Part shown: positions 34,806-43,437 of the stretch, in pieces
How positions within the stretch are numbered: position 1 is the stretch's first letter
Layout of the letters: each line of letters opens with the position of its first letter
Source of the DNA: VRUE01 sp035605695
GTDB taxonomy: Bacteria > Actinomycetota > Thermoleophilia > Solirubrobacterales > 70-9
Direction of reading: 5' to 3'
Assembly: GCA_035605695.1 (NCBI GenBank)
Contig: DATNGZ010000016.1
Location: 89,393-153,392 of the forward strand
Length of the DNA stretch: 64,000 bases
Made by a program: the position numbers and the translations under genes
Notes under the pieces: generated by a model
What the model was told of the DNA's origin: nothing
Seen by the model: the letters and a program-made list of their open reading frames with translations, nothing else
Database searches by the model: none

Positions 34806-35548
34806 CTCGCCGTCTTTGCCCGCGGCGAGCGTCTGCCGCAGGCTTCGTCGAGAGTGACCAGGGCGAGGCCGAGCTCAGCGGCGCGCCCGGCAATCGCCTC
34901 GATTGCCCGCGCCGTCTCATTTGCGTTAGGTCGCACTGCGTAGCGAGCGGAGTCGTGCAGCAGCACGATCGAGCCGTCATTGAGGTCGCGGTTCACCCGC
35001 CGGGCGATGCGTTGGGCAGGTAGCGGCTCCCAGTCCAGCCCCCAGGTCGACCAGTAGGCGACCTCGAGGCCGAGGCGACGGCAGGTCTCGGCTCCGGCTG
35101 GAGAAAGCTTGCCGTACGGCGGTCGATAGAAGCGCGGCTTGGCTCCGCCGATTGCCGCCACGGCGGCATAGCCAGCCTCGATGTCCTCGGCGGACTCGGC
35201 GCTTGGTACCCGGTCATGACGAAAGTGGCGCTGCCCGTGGACGCCGATCTCGTGACCGCGGGCGAGGATCTCGGGCCCGAGCTCGGGGGAGTCGGCGATC
35301 TGCTCGCCGACCAGAAAGAAGGTCGCCTTCGCGCCGGCCGCGTCCAGGGCGTCCAGGACCACTGCGGTTCCTTGCGGCGAAGAATCTGGGCCGTCGTCAA
35401 AAGTCAAAACCGCTCGTCCATCGGCGGGCACACGTTCAACTCCTGGCAATTCCCGCCAGCGTCGGGATCGGCTTGGGGAGTGCTCTTGAAGCGCGCAGCG
35501 CAGTGAAAGTGGCAGCAACCTACGGAGCCGGTGGAGGTGTCTGCGCAT
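34802..35548 (-). CDS. Polysaccharide deacetylase (carbohydrate esterase 4)
   Basis: NodB-homology enzyme that removes N- or O-acetyl groups from surface glycans. Motif 1 TFDDGPD is near residue 54, the zinc His pair H-x3-H-like segment is in HEIGVHGQRHFRHD, motif 3 is RPPYGK and motif 5 is VLLHDS near the end. The start at ATG 35548 gives a basic N-terminus followed by a short hydrophobic stretch; an upstream extension is not homologous. It is the first gene of a three-gene overlapping unit. Confidence 0.88.
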   Translation of the reverse strand: MRRHLHRLRRLLPLSLRCALQEHSPSRSRRWRELPGVERVPADGRAVLTFDDGPDSSPQGTAVVLDALDAAGAKATFFLVGEQIADSPELGPEILARGHEIGVHGQRHFRHDRVPSAESAEDIEAGYAAVAAIGGAKPRFYRPPYGKLSPAGAETCRRLGLEVAYWSTWGLDWEPLPAQRIARRVNRDLNDGSIVLLHDSARYAVRPNANETARAIEAIAGRAAELGLALVTLDEACGRRSPRAKTAR

Positions 35549-35697
35549 CACCCCCAAAAACGTAGGTCCGCTACTTGAACTTTCGGCCAATGGTTTGGCT
35601 AAAGAAAACTGGGTAGTCCAGGGGCATGCTAAGACCTTCGTCCAGTCAAGGGCCATCGCGAGTTCAGGCGCGTTCACCTTCACCGATAACGAGGGCA

Positions 35698-38019
35698 ATG
35701 CGCAAGCTTTCTCATACATTCGCCCCGCCCCGCTTTCACCTCGCGATCGCCTTCAGCGCGGTCGCTTTGTTTATTGCTCCCTCCGTTGCCTCTGCAGCAG
35801 CTGGTGTCAGTGACAATGGCCCGGCGGGTCACAACGGCCTGAGGTCGGCTCAAGCCGTCCCGGTCACTAAACAAGCGGTCCCAGTCACTAAGCGCGCAAA
35901 TGCAGCAAGAACTTACTCGTGGCATACCGATTCCGACAACGACGGGCTCAGCAATTGGATCGAGAGATACAGGACGAAAACAGATCCGCGGCGCTCCGAT
36001 ACCGACGGCGATGGATTCGGTGATGGCACCGAGGTGCGCGCCGGGACGGATCCGCTCGATCCGGCCAGCGCCCCAGCCGGTCCTCCGACACCCCCGCCGG
36101 TTGTCCCCCCACCCCCCGCCGACACGACCGCCCCCAACACCACGATCAGCTCGGGCCCTGCCGGTACCACTACTTCGACGAGCGCCAGCCTTGGTTTCAG
36201 GTCCAGCGAGAGTGGCTCGACCTTCCAGTGCAAGTTGGATTCGGGCTCGTGGGTTGGCTGCACTTCAGCCAAGACTTACAGCCGACTCGCCGTGGGCACT
36301 CACACCTTCTCGGTCAAAGCGACTGACGCTGCGGGCAACACTGACCCATCTCCCGCGACGGATAGCTGGACCGTGCAGGCGGGGACACCGCCTGCCGATA
36401 CGACCGCGCCAGACACCACGATCAGTTCGGGTCCCTCCGGTACGACTTCGTCCACCAGTGCGAGTCTTGGCTTCAGCTCCAGCGAGAGCGGCTCCACCTA
36501 CCAGTGCTCATTGGACTCCAGTGCCTGGAGCACCTGCTCCTCGCCCAAGACTTACAGCGGCCTGGCGGTGGGATCGCACGCCTTCTCCGTTAAAGCCGCC
36601 GATGCCGCCGGCAACACTGATGCCTCGCCCGCCACTCGCAGCTGGACCGTAGCGGTGGCAACGCCCCCGGTGGACACGACCGCGCCTGATACTTCGATCA
36701 CCTCGGGACCGTCGAGTGCGACGACATCGACCACGGCCAGCTTTGGCTTCTCCGCGACGGAGGGTGGGTCGTCCTTCCAGTGCAAGCTCGACTCAGGATC
36801 CTGGAGTGCCTGCACCTCGCCCAAGGCCTACAGCGGCCTGGCGGTCGCCTCTCACGCTTTCTCGGTCAAAGCGATCGATGCCGCCGGAAACGCCGATGGG
36901 ACCCCTGCGGCACAGGCCTGGACCGTGCAGGCCGCCGAAGGCGGCGGCGGAAGCGCGAGCTGCACTCAGACGCTCAGCTCAGGGGCCAACCTCTCCACCG
37001 CCCTCTCATCCGCCGCTGCCGGAGCGGTCATCTGCCTCAGCTCCGGCTCCTATAGCGCCAACGTCACCAAAATCAACAAGTCCAGCATGGTCACGGTGCA
37101 GCCGGCCCCGGGTGCCTCTCCGACTCTCAGTTACTCAATGCTGAACCAGGCGACCAACTTGCGCTTCCAGGGACTCAAATTCACGGGCGGGATAGAGGCG
37201 CTCGGGCCGTCGAGCAAAATTCAGCTCGTCGATAACGAATTCGTCGGTCCCTTCGGCTTCCACGCCAATGGCCAGGAGCAGAGCAACGGCACCGAAGTAA
37301 CCGACGTCCTGATTGACGGCAACAACATGCATAACCTCGATTACACCGGCACCCAGGGCACGGCAAACGGCTATGGCATCACCGCATCGAACGGCGCTGC
37401 CCGCTTTACGATCACCGACAACACGATCAAGAGCCCGGCCTCCGACTACATCCAGTTCGCCTCGCCCAACACCGTCTTGATCGACCACAACACGTTCCTC
37501 GGCCCCAGCCTGCTCGGCAGCCACGCTGACCATCAGGACCTCGTCCAAATCTTCGGCGGCGGCAAAAACGTCACCTTCACCAACAACGTCGCCCGAAACA
37601 CTGAAACCCAAGAGAGCCTGCTCTTCCAGGAGGGCGCCTTCACCAACGTGGTGATCGAAAACAATCTCTTCGATCACGACTCGCGCGGCTACACCTGCCA
37701 GCTCTACCAATCGACCGGCATGGTCTTCCGCAACAACACCGTGGTCGGAAGCCACTGGGGGTGCCTCTTCCGCGACCTCGCCTCAAGCGCGGCCGGCAGC
37801 GGCTACCAGATCGACCACAACGTCTTCACCAATACGGCCGAAGGCTCAGACATCTCGACCGAGGGTCGGGCCGGCAGCTGGGGCACCTACGATTACAACG
37901 TCTCGGAGGATGGCTCCGCCAACGGCTCCCACTCAGTACGAAATTGGTCTCCTTCTTGGTCGGACGCCAGTAACTACATCCCGCTTGGGCTGCCATTTAC
38001 CGCGGGATACCGTCCCTGA
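35698..38019 (+). CDS. Secreted beta-helix protein 1 (TSP3-like, three Ig-like domains)
   Basis: The 773-residue product has a signal peptide (basic start, hydrophobic core, cleavage near SVASAAAG), two calcium-binding thrombospondin-3-like repeats (DSDNDGLSN, DTDGDGFGD), a Pro-rich linker, three Ig-like repeats of about 88 residues with a conserved Cys pair (around 36118-36945), and a C-terminal right-handed parallel beta-helix with Asn-rich turns and DHQDLVQIFGGG. It is probably exported and may bind or cleave surface polysaccharide; no catalytic residues are certain. The start is ATG 35698 with GAGGG upstream. It is A-type, most similar to the third gene. Confidence 0.85.
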   Translation: MRKLSHTFAPPRFHLAIAFSAVALFIAPSVASAAAGVSDNGPAGHNGLRSAQAVPVTKQAVPVTKRANAARTYSWHTDSDNDGLSNWIERYRTKTDPRRSDTDGDGFGDGTEVRAGTDPLDPASAPAGPPTPPPVVPPPPADTTAPNTTISSGPAGTTTSTSASLGFRSSESGSTFQCKLDSGSWVGCTSAKTYSRLAVGTHTFSVKATDAAGNTDPSPATDSWTVQAGTPPADTTAPDTTISSGPSGTTSSTSASLGFSSSESGSTYQCSLDSSAWSTCSSPKTYSGLAVGSHAFSVKAADAAGNTDASPATRSWTVAVATPPVDTTAPDTSITSGPSSATTSTTASFGFSATEGGSSFQCKLDSGSWSACTSPKAYSGLAVASHAFSVKAIDAAGNADGTPAAQAWTVQAAEGGGGSASCTQTLSSGANLSTALSSAAAGAVICLSSGSYSANVTKINKSSMVTVQPAPGASPTLSYSMLNQATNLRFQGLKFTGGIEALGPSSKIQLVDNEFVGPFGFHANGQEQSNGTEVTDVLIDGNNMHNLDYTGTQGTANGYGITASNGAARFTITDNTIKSPASDYIQFASPNTVLIDHNTFLGPSLLGSHADHQDLVQIFGGGKNVTFTNNVARNTETQESLLFQEGAFTNVVIENNLFDHDSRGYTCQLYQSTGMVFRNNTVVGSHWGCLFRDLASSAAGSGYQIDHNVFTNTAEGSDISTEGRAGSWGTYDYNVSEDGSANGSHSVRNWSPSWSDASNYIPLGLPFTAGYRP

Positions 38020-38070
38020 GCTGATCTCAGGCAGGTGCCTTGGCCGCGAGGCGCCTGTAACAATCGTCGC

Positions 38071-39648
38071 GTGCGGGCCGGAGCGCTTCTACTGTTTCTT
38101 TTCTGTGCAGCCGCGATGCTGCCGGCAACGGCGTTCTCGCATGGCAAGCGTGCGCACAACAGGTTCGGCCTCAGGGCGGCCCGAGTTGTCAAACGCGCCA
38201 GCCTCCCGCCGGGGGCCGTCAGTGCTCCGGCCGGCCCACTCGATCTAAGAGTGACGTCCCTGCAGTCACCTGCCTCCCTGCCCCAGGCTCCGGTCGAACC
38301 TCCGCCAGTCGTCGACACCACTCCGCCCGACACCTCGATCAGCTCTGGACCTTCGAGCACGACCACGTCGACCAGCGCAAGCTTCGGGTTCAGCTCGAGC
38401 GAGGATGATTCTACTTTCCAGTGCTCGCTCGACGCCGAAGTGGCGAGCAGCTGCACCTCGCCAAAGGTGTACAGCTCTCTCGGCGTTGGCGCTCACACCT
38501 TCACGGTCACGGCCACCGACGCGGCTGGAAACGCCGACGTCACTCCATCCGTTCGCGGTTGGACAGTGACCGAACCGGAACCGCCTGGCGACTGCACGAC
38601 AACCCTCCCTCCGGGAGCAAACGTCGCCGACGCCATCTCGCAGGCTGCCGGCGGCGACGTGATCTGCCTGGAAGGCAGCTACGGAAACATCTCCGTCGAG
38701 GGCGCCCATAAGTCCCCACCGGTGACGATCCGTTCTGGCCCCAACGGGCGGGCGACGGTTGACGGCATCAGCCTCACCGATCCCTCCGGCCTGCGCTTCG
38801 TCGGGCTGGGCATCACCAGCGGCACCACCGTCACTCCCTCCGCGACGAATATTCAGTTCCTCGACAACGACATCACCGGCGTCGCCGGCATCTACATGTT
38901 TGGCGACTATCGAATCGGCGATCAGATCAGCGACGTCTTGATCGAAGGCAACAACATCCACGACCTCGACTACAGCGGCAGCCAGGAAACCGGCTTCGGC
39001 TACGGGATCGAGGGCGTCGGCGACGTCCGCAACATGACAATCCGCGCCAACACGATCAAGAGTCCGGCCTCCGACTACATCCAGTCGGCCTCCCCGATCA
39101 ATTGGGTCGTCGACCACAACACCTTCCTCGGCCCCAGCTTGCTCGGTGAGCACGAAGACCACCAGGACCTCTGGCAGATCTTCGGTGGCGGCGAAAACAT
39201 CGTCTTCACCAACAACGTCGCCCGCAACACCGAAACGCAGGAGAGCCTGCTCTTGCAGGAGGGCACCTTCGCGAACGTAGACGTTGAGAACAACCTCTTC
39301 GATCACGACTCCAGCGGCTATACCTGCCAGATCTACCAGTCAGCGGGCCTGATCTTCCGCAGCAACACGATCCTCGGTAGCCACTGGGGATGCCTCTTCC
39401 GCGACCTCGCAAACAGCCCCCCCGGCAGCGGCTATGAAGTCGATCACAACATTTTCGTCGGCACCGAGGCCAGCCTCGATATCTCTGAAGAGGGCCGCGC
39501 CGGCGAATGGGGCGCCTACGATTTCAACGTTTCCAGTGACGCATCAGCCGAAGGCTCACATTCGGTACGAAATTGGTCCCCCTCGTGGCTGGATGCGACC
39601 AATTATGTGCCCCAGGGACTCGCATTTTCCGCCGGATATAGACCCTAG
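38071..39648 (+). CDS. Secreted beta-helix protein 2 (one Ig-like domain)
   Basis: The 525-residue protein has a signal peptide (VRAGALLLFLFCAAA), one Ig-like repeat starting at DTTPPDTSISSGP (about 38310-38570), and a parallel beta-helix domain. Its helix carries B-type features shared with protein 4: KSPPVTIRSGP, IYMFGDYRIG and SGSQETGFGYGIEG, and DHQDLWQIFGGG. The start is GTG 38071; a TAACAAT box lies six bases upstream. Hairpin-forming inverted repeats lie in the gap after gene 1 (38016-38057). Function unknown beyond fold. Confidence 0.83.
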   Translation: MRAGALLLFLFCAAAMLPATAFSHGKRAHNRFGLRAARVVKRASLPPGAVSAPAGPLDLRVTSLQSPASLPQAPVEPPPVVDTTPPDTSISSGPSSTTTSTSASFGFSSSEDDSTFQCSLDAEVASSCTSPKVYSSLGVGAHTFTVTATDAAGNADVTPSVRGWTVTEPEPPGDCTTTLPPGANVADAISQAAGGDVICLEGSYGNISVEGAHKSPPVTIRSGPNGRATVDGISLTDPSGLRFVGLGITSGTTVTPSATNIQFLDNDITGVAGIYMFGDYRIGDQISDVLIEGNNIHDLDYSGSQETGFGYGIEGVGDVRNMTIRANTIKSPASDYIQSASPINWVVDHNTFLGPSLLGEHEDHQDLWQIFGGGENIVFTNNVARNTETQESLLLQEGTFANVDVENNLFDHDSSGYTCQIYQSAGLIFRSNTILGSHWGCLFRDLANSPPGSGYEVDHNIFVGTEASLDISEEGRAGEWGAYDFNVSSDASAEGSHSVRNWSPSWLDATNYVPQGLAFSAGYRP

Positions 39649-39679
39649 AACTCGGTATCGGACCTGGCCACATGCAAGA

Positions 39680-42205
39680 ATGCGGCCCGTGCGCACTCGT
39701 CAACTTCTGCTGGCTGCTTTCTTGGCAGTGTTCGTGCTCCCGGCCACGGCCCAGGGCCAGCCAAGCCAGGACCCCGTTGGCGGCGCTCGGATTTCGGCAG
39801 CGGCCCCGAGCTATCGAGGGCTGAATACCGGCCACGCCGTCCTCTACTGGAAGCTTCGCAGCAGCGCAGACCCCGACAAGGATGGCCTGCGCAACTCAAC
39901 CGAGCTGCACCGCACCAAGACCAACCCGCGCAAGTTCGACACCGACGGTGACGGGGCCGGCGATGGCGCCGAGCTGCTTGCCGGCTCGGACCCCCGCGAC
40001 CAAGCGAGCGTCCCGGGCGTGGTCGGAGTCCTGCGGGCGGTTGCGATCCTCATTACTACTAGCGTGTCACGGAGCGACACCGCCGCACCCGACACCATGA
40101 TCCTTTCGGGACCTGCCGCAACAACCACCTCAACCAACGCCAGCTTCAGCTTCTCCTCGGGCAAGAGCGGCTCGCGCTTCGAGTGCAAGCTCGACTCCGG
40201 ATCCTGGGACACATGCAGCTCGCCGAAGACATACAACGCCCTGAACGTCGGTTCGCACAGCTTTTCGGTCAGGGCGACCGATGCCGCCGGCAACGTTGAT
40301 GCCTCACCGGCGAGCCGAAGCTGGGTCGTGCGAGCGCTGGGAGACACCACACCGCCCAACACCTCGATCGTCTCCGGGCCCCTCGGAGCCACCACATCGA
40401 CTACGGCAAACTTCAACTTCTCTTCGAACGAGAGCGGTTCGAGCTTTCAGTGCAAGCTCGACTCCGGAGTCTGGGACGCATGCGGTGCTTCGGAGTCCTT
40501 CGCCTCTCTGGCATTGGGTGGACACACCGTTTCGGTCAGGGCCGTCGACTCAGCAGGCAACATCGACCTCACCCCCGCGACCCGTGGCTGGACAGTTCAA
40601 GCTTCGGGCGATATGACCGCGCCCGACACCACAATCGACTCCGGACCGTCGGCGACAACCACTTCTACCAGCGCCAGCTTTGGCTTCAGCTCGAGCGAGG
40701 CCAATTCAAGTTTTCAGTGCTCGCTTGACTCGGGACCGTGGGGGGACTGTGCCTCGCCAACCTCCTACAGTTCCCTGGCCGCTGGCTCGCACACCTTCTC
40801 GGCGAGAGCCACCGACGCCTCCGGCAACACCGATGTCTCACCGGCGAGCCGGACTTGGACTGTGGAAGCAGCACCCGATACAACCCCGCCTCAGACCTCG
40901 ATCGCTTCCGGACCGTCGGGAACGACCTTCTCGCTCGCCGCCAGCTTCGGCTTCTACTCAAGCGAGGGCGGCTCCAGTTTTCAGTGTCAACTTGACGCCG
41001 GCCCGTGGAGCACCTGCGCGACGCCGCAGGCCTATGCCTCTCTCGGACTCGGCCCTCACACCTTTGCGGTGAAAGCCACCGACGCCGCCGGCAACACCGA
41101 CGCCTCACCGGCAGGCCGTGCTTGGACGGTCGAAAGCGGCAGCTGCACGCAAACTCTCTCCCCCGGCACGAATCTCTCCAGCGCAATCTCCGCGGCGCCC
41201 GCCGGAACCGTGATCTGCCTTGATGGCGGGTCTTGGTCATTCAACCTCTCGAGTGTCAGCAAGTCCGATTATGTGACCGTGCAGTCCAACGGTGATCAGC
41301 TTGCGAGCCTCGGCTACTCGATACTCAACAACTCGAGCTTCCTGCGATTTCGGGATTTGAAATTCACCGGTGGAGCGGAGATGATCGGGGCCTCCAACCA
41401 CATCGAGTTCCTCGATAGCGAGTTCACAGGTCCCTTCGGTATCCGCGCCAACGGGGACGAGGCGAGCAGGGGCACCAACGTCACCGACGTCCTGATCGAC
41501 GGGAATTACCTCCACGATCTCGACTACACGGGGTCTCAAGGACCAGCCGACGGCTACGGAATCACCGCGGTCAACGGAGTCGAACGCTTCACGATCGCCG
41601 ACAACACGATCAAGAGCGTTGCTGCGGACTACCTGCAGTCGGCCAGTCCGATCGACTTCATCGTCACCCGCAACACGCTGCTCGGCCCCAGCCTCGTCGG
41701 CGCCCACCCCCAGGAGCACCAGGACCTCTGGCAGATCTTTGGCGGCGGCACTAATATCACCTACAGCAACAACGTCGCCCGCAACACCGGCACCCATGAG
41801 TCGCTGCTCTTCCAGGAGGGCGCCTTCAGCAACGTGGTGATCGAAAACAATCTCTTCGATCACGACTCCCGCGGCTACACCTGTCAGCTCTATCAATCGA
41901 GCGGCATGGTCTTCCGCAACAACACCGTCGTCGGCAGCCACTGGGGGTGCCTCTTCCGCGATCTGGCCTCAAGCGTGGCCGGTAGTGGCTACCAAGTCGA
42001 TCACAACGTCTTCGCTAACACCGAGGCCAGCGTTGACGTCTCCACCGAGGGTCGGGCCGGCAGTTGGGGCACCTACGACTACAACGTCTCCAGTGATGGC
42101 TCGGCCAGCGGCTCCCATTCAGTACGAAATTGGTCTCCTTCTTGGTCGGACACCAATAGCTACACTCCGTTCGGGCTGCCGTTTGAGGCGGGGTTTAGGC
42201 CTTAG
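39680..42205 (+). CDS. Secreted beta-helix protein 3 (TSP3-like, four Ig-like domains)
   Basis: The 841-residue protein has the same order as protein 1: signal peptide (QLLLAAFLAVFVLPATAQG), two TSP3-like repeats (DPDKDGLRN, DTDGDGAGD), four Ig-like repeats each with a Cys pair (about 40075-41135) and a beta-helix. The 3' third is about 90% identical to gene 1 at DNA level around 41831-42005. The start is ATG 39680; a GTG three codons later aligns better with the leaderless starts of genes 2 and 4. Function unknown; extracellular adhesin or glycan-active enzyme are possibilities. Confidence 0.84.
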   Translation: MRPVRTRQLLLAAFLAVFVLPATAQGQPSQDPVGGARISAAAPSYRGLNTGHAVLYWKLRSSADPDKDGLRNSTELHRTKTNPRKFDTDGDGAGDGAELLAGSDPRDQASVPGVVGVLRAVAILITTSVSRSDTAAPDTMILSGPAATTTSTNASFSFSSGKSGSRFECKLDSGSWDTCSSPKTYNALNVGSHSFSVRATDAAGNVDASPASRSWVVRALGDTTPPNTSIVSGPLGATTSTTANFNFSSNESGSSFQCKLDSGVWDACGASESFASLALGGHTVSVRAVDSAGNIDLTPATRGWTVQASGDMTAPDTTIDSGPSATTTSTSASFGFSSSEANSSFQCSLDSGPWGDCASPTSYSSLAAGSHTFSARATDASGNTDVSPASRTWTVEAAPDTTPPQTSIASGPSGTTFSLAASFGFYSSEGGSSFQCQLDAGPWSTCATPQAYASLGLGPHTFAVKATDAAGNTDASPAGRAWTVESGSCTQTLSPGTNLSSAISAAPAGTVICLDGGSWSFNLSSVSKSDYVTVQSNGDQLASLGYSILNNSSFLRFRDLKFTGGAEMIGASNHIEFLDSEFTGPFGIRANGDEASRGTNVTDVLIDGNYLHDLDYTGSQGPADGYGITAVNGVERFTIADNTIKSVAADYLQSASPIDFIVTRNTLLGPSLVGAHPQEHQDLWQIFGGGTNITYSNNVARNTGTHESLLFQEGAFSNVVIENNLFDHDSRGYTCQLYQSSGMVFRNNTVVGSHWGCLFRDLASSVAGSGYQVDHNVFANTEASVDVSTEGRAGSWGTYDYNVSSDGSASGSHSVRNWSPSWSDTNSYTPFGLPFEAGFRP

Positions 42206-42247
42206 CCCGGAAACGGCCGCGCCGTGCGCTCGTGCCACAATGGCGCC

Positions 42248-43423
42248 GTGCGCGTCTGGTGGCTTCCGGTAATTCTGCTCCTGGCGGCAGCTGGGTTGCA
42301 GCTCGCCCCCTCCCTTCCGGATCTGTCTCCGGCTGATGCCAAACCGGGCTCCGGCGTCCGCTGCACAAAGACGCTTGGCGCCGGGTCAAGTGTCGAGCAG
42401 GCGATCTCCGCCACTCGCGGCGGCACGACGATCTGCCTGAAGGCGGGCTCGTATGACTCGATTGAGGCGGCGGGAGTTAAAAAGTCGCCCGCGGTAACAA
42501 TCCGGTCGGCTCCAGGCGCTCGGGCGAAGCTGAGCGGGATCGATCTGATCGATCCATCCGGCTTGCGCTTCGTCGCCCTCGACGTTAGCGACGGCGTCAG
42601 CGTCTCTCCCTCGGCCTCCAATATTCAGTTTGTCAACAACAACATCACCGGCAGCAACGGCATCTACATGTTCGGCGACTACCGGATCGGCAAGCAGATC
42701 GACAACGTGCTGATCGAAGGTAACTACATCCACGACATCGATTACAGCGGCAGCCAGGAAACCGGTTATGGATACGGGATCGAGGGTGTCGGCGACGCCC
42801 GCCACGTCATCGTTCGCGGCAACACGATCGAAAGCACGGCCTCCGACTACATCCAGTCGGCGACCCCGGTGCACTGGATTGTCGATCGCAACACCTTCCT
42901 CGGCCCCAGTCTGCTCGGCAGTCACGAAGACCACCAGGACCTTTGGCAGATCTTCGGCGGTGGCCGCGACATCGCCTTCACCAACAACATCGCCCGTTAC
43001 ACCGGTACCCAGGAGAGCCTGCTCTTCCAGGAAGGCTACTTCCGCAAGGTCGTGGTCAAGAACAACCTCTTCGACCACGACAGTCGCGGCTACACCTGCC
43101 AGATCTACCAATCTGATGGCCTCGTCTTCAGTCACAACACGATCGTTGGCAGTCGCTGGGGGTGTCTCTTCCGCGACGAAGCGAGCAGTCCCCCGGGCAG
43201 TGGTTATCGGATCGAGAACAACGTCTTCGCCGAGACCAGCGACGGCGGTGATATTTCGACCGAGGGGCGAGCCGGTGACTGGGGCACCTACGACTACAAC
43301 GTCTCCAGCGATTCCTCGGCGAGTGGTCGGCACTCGCTGCGACGCTGGTCGCCGCGCTGGTCGGGCCGCGCGACCTACGCCCCGCTTGGGTTGCCCTTCG
43401 CTGCCGGCTACGAAGCGCCCTGA
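42248..43423 (+). CDS. Secreted beta-helix protein 4 (no Ig-like domain)
   Basis: The 391-residue product has a signal peptide (WWLPVILLLAAAGLQLA) and then directly the beta-helix core, with no TSP3 or Ig-like repeats. It is the minimal member of the array. Motifs match protein 2: IYMFGDYRIGKQID, SGSQETGYGYGIEG, DHQDLWQIFGGG and QESLLFQEG. The start is GTG 42248 with CACAAT six bases upstream. It ends 14 bases from the convergent GT4 gene, closing the four-gene array. Confidence 0.84.
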   Translation: MRVWWLPVILLLAAAGLQLAPSLPDLSPADAKPGSGVRCTKTLGAGSSVEQAISATRGGTTICLKAGSYDSIEAAGVKKSPAVTIRSAPGARAKLSGIDLIDPSGLRFVALDVSDGVSVSPSASNIQFVNNNITGSNGIYMFGDYRIGKQIDNVLIEGNYIHDIDYSGSQETGYGYGIEGVGDARHVIVRGNTIESTASDYIQSATPVHWIVDRNTFLGPSLLGSHEDHQDLWQIFGGGRDIAFTNNIARYTGTQESLLFQEGYFRKVVVKNNLFDHDSRGYTCQIYQSDGLVFSHNTIVGSRWGCLFRDEASSPPGSGYRIENNVFAETSDGGDISTEGRAGDWGTYDYNVSSDSSASGRHSLRRWSPRWSGRATYAPLGLPFAAGYEAP

Positions 43424-43437
43424 CCCAGGCGTCGCAT

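Noticed and set aside
38016..38057. Terminator between beta-helix genes 1 and 2
   Set aside because: Two inverted repeats are visible but no T-tract follows; they could equally be operator or mRNA-stability structures, so no terminator is called.
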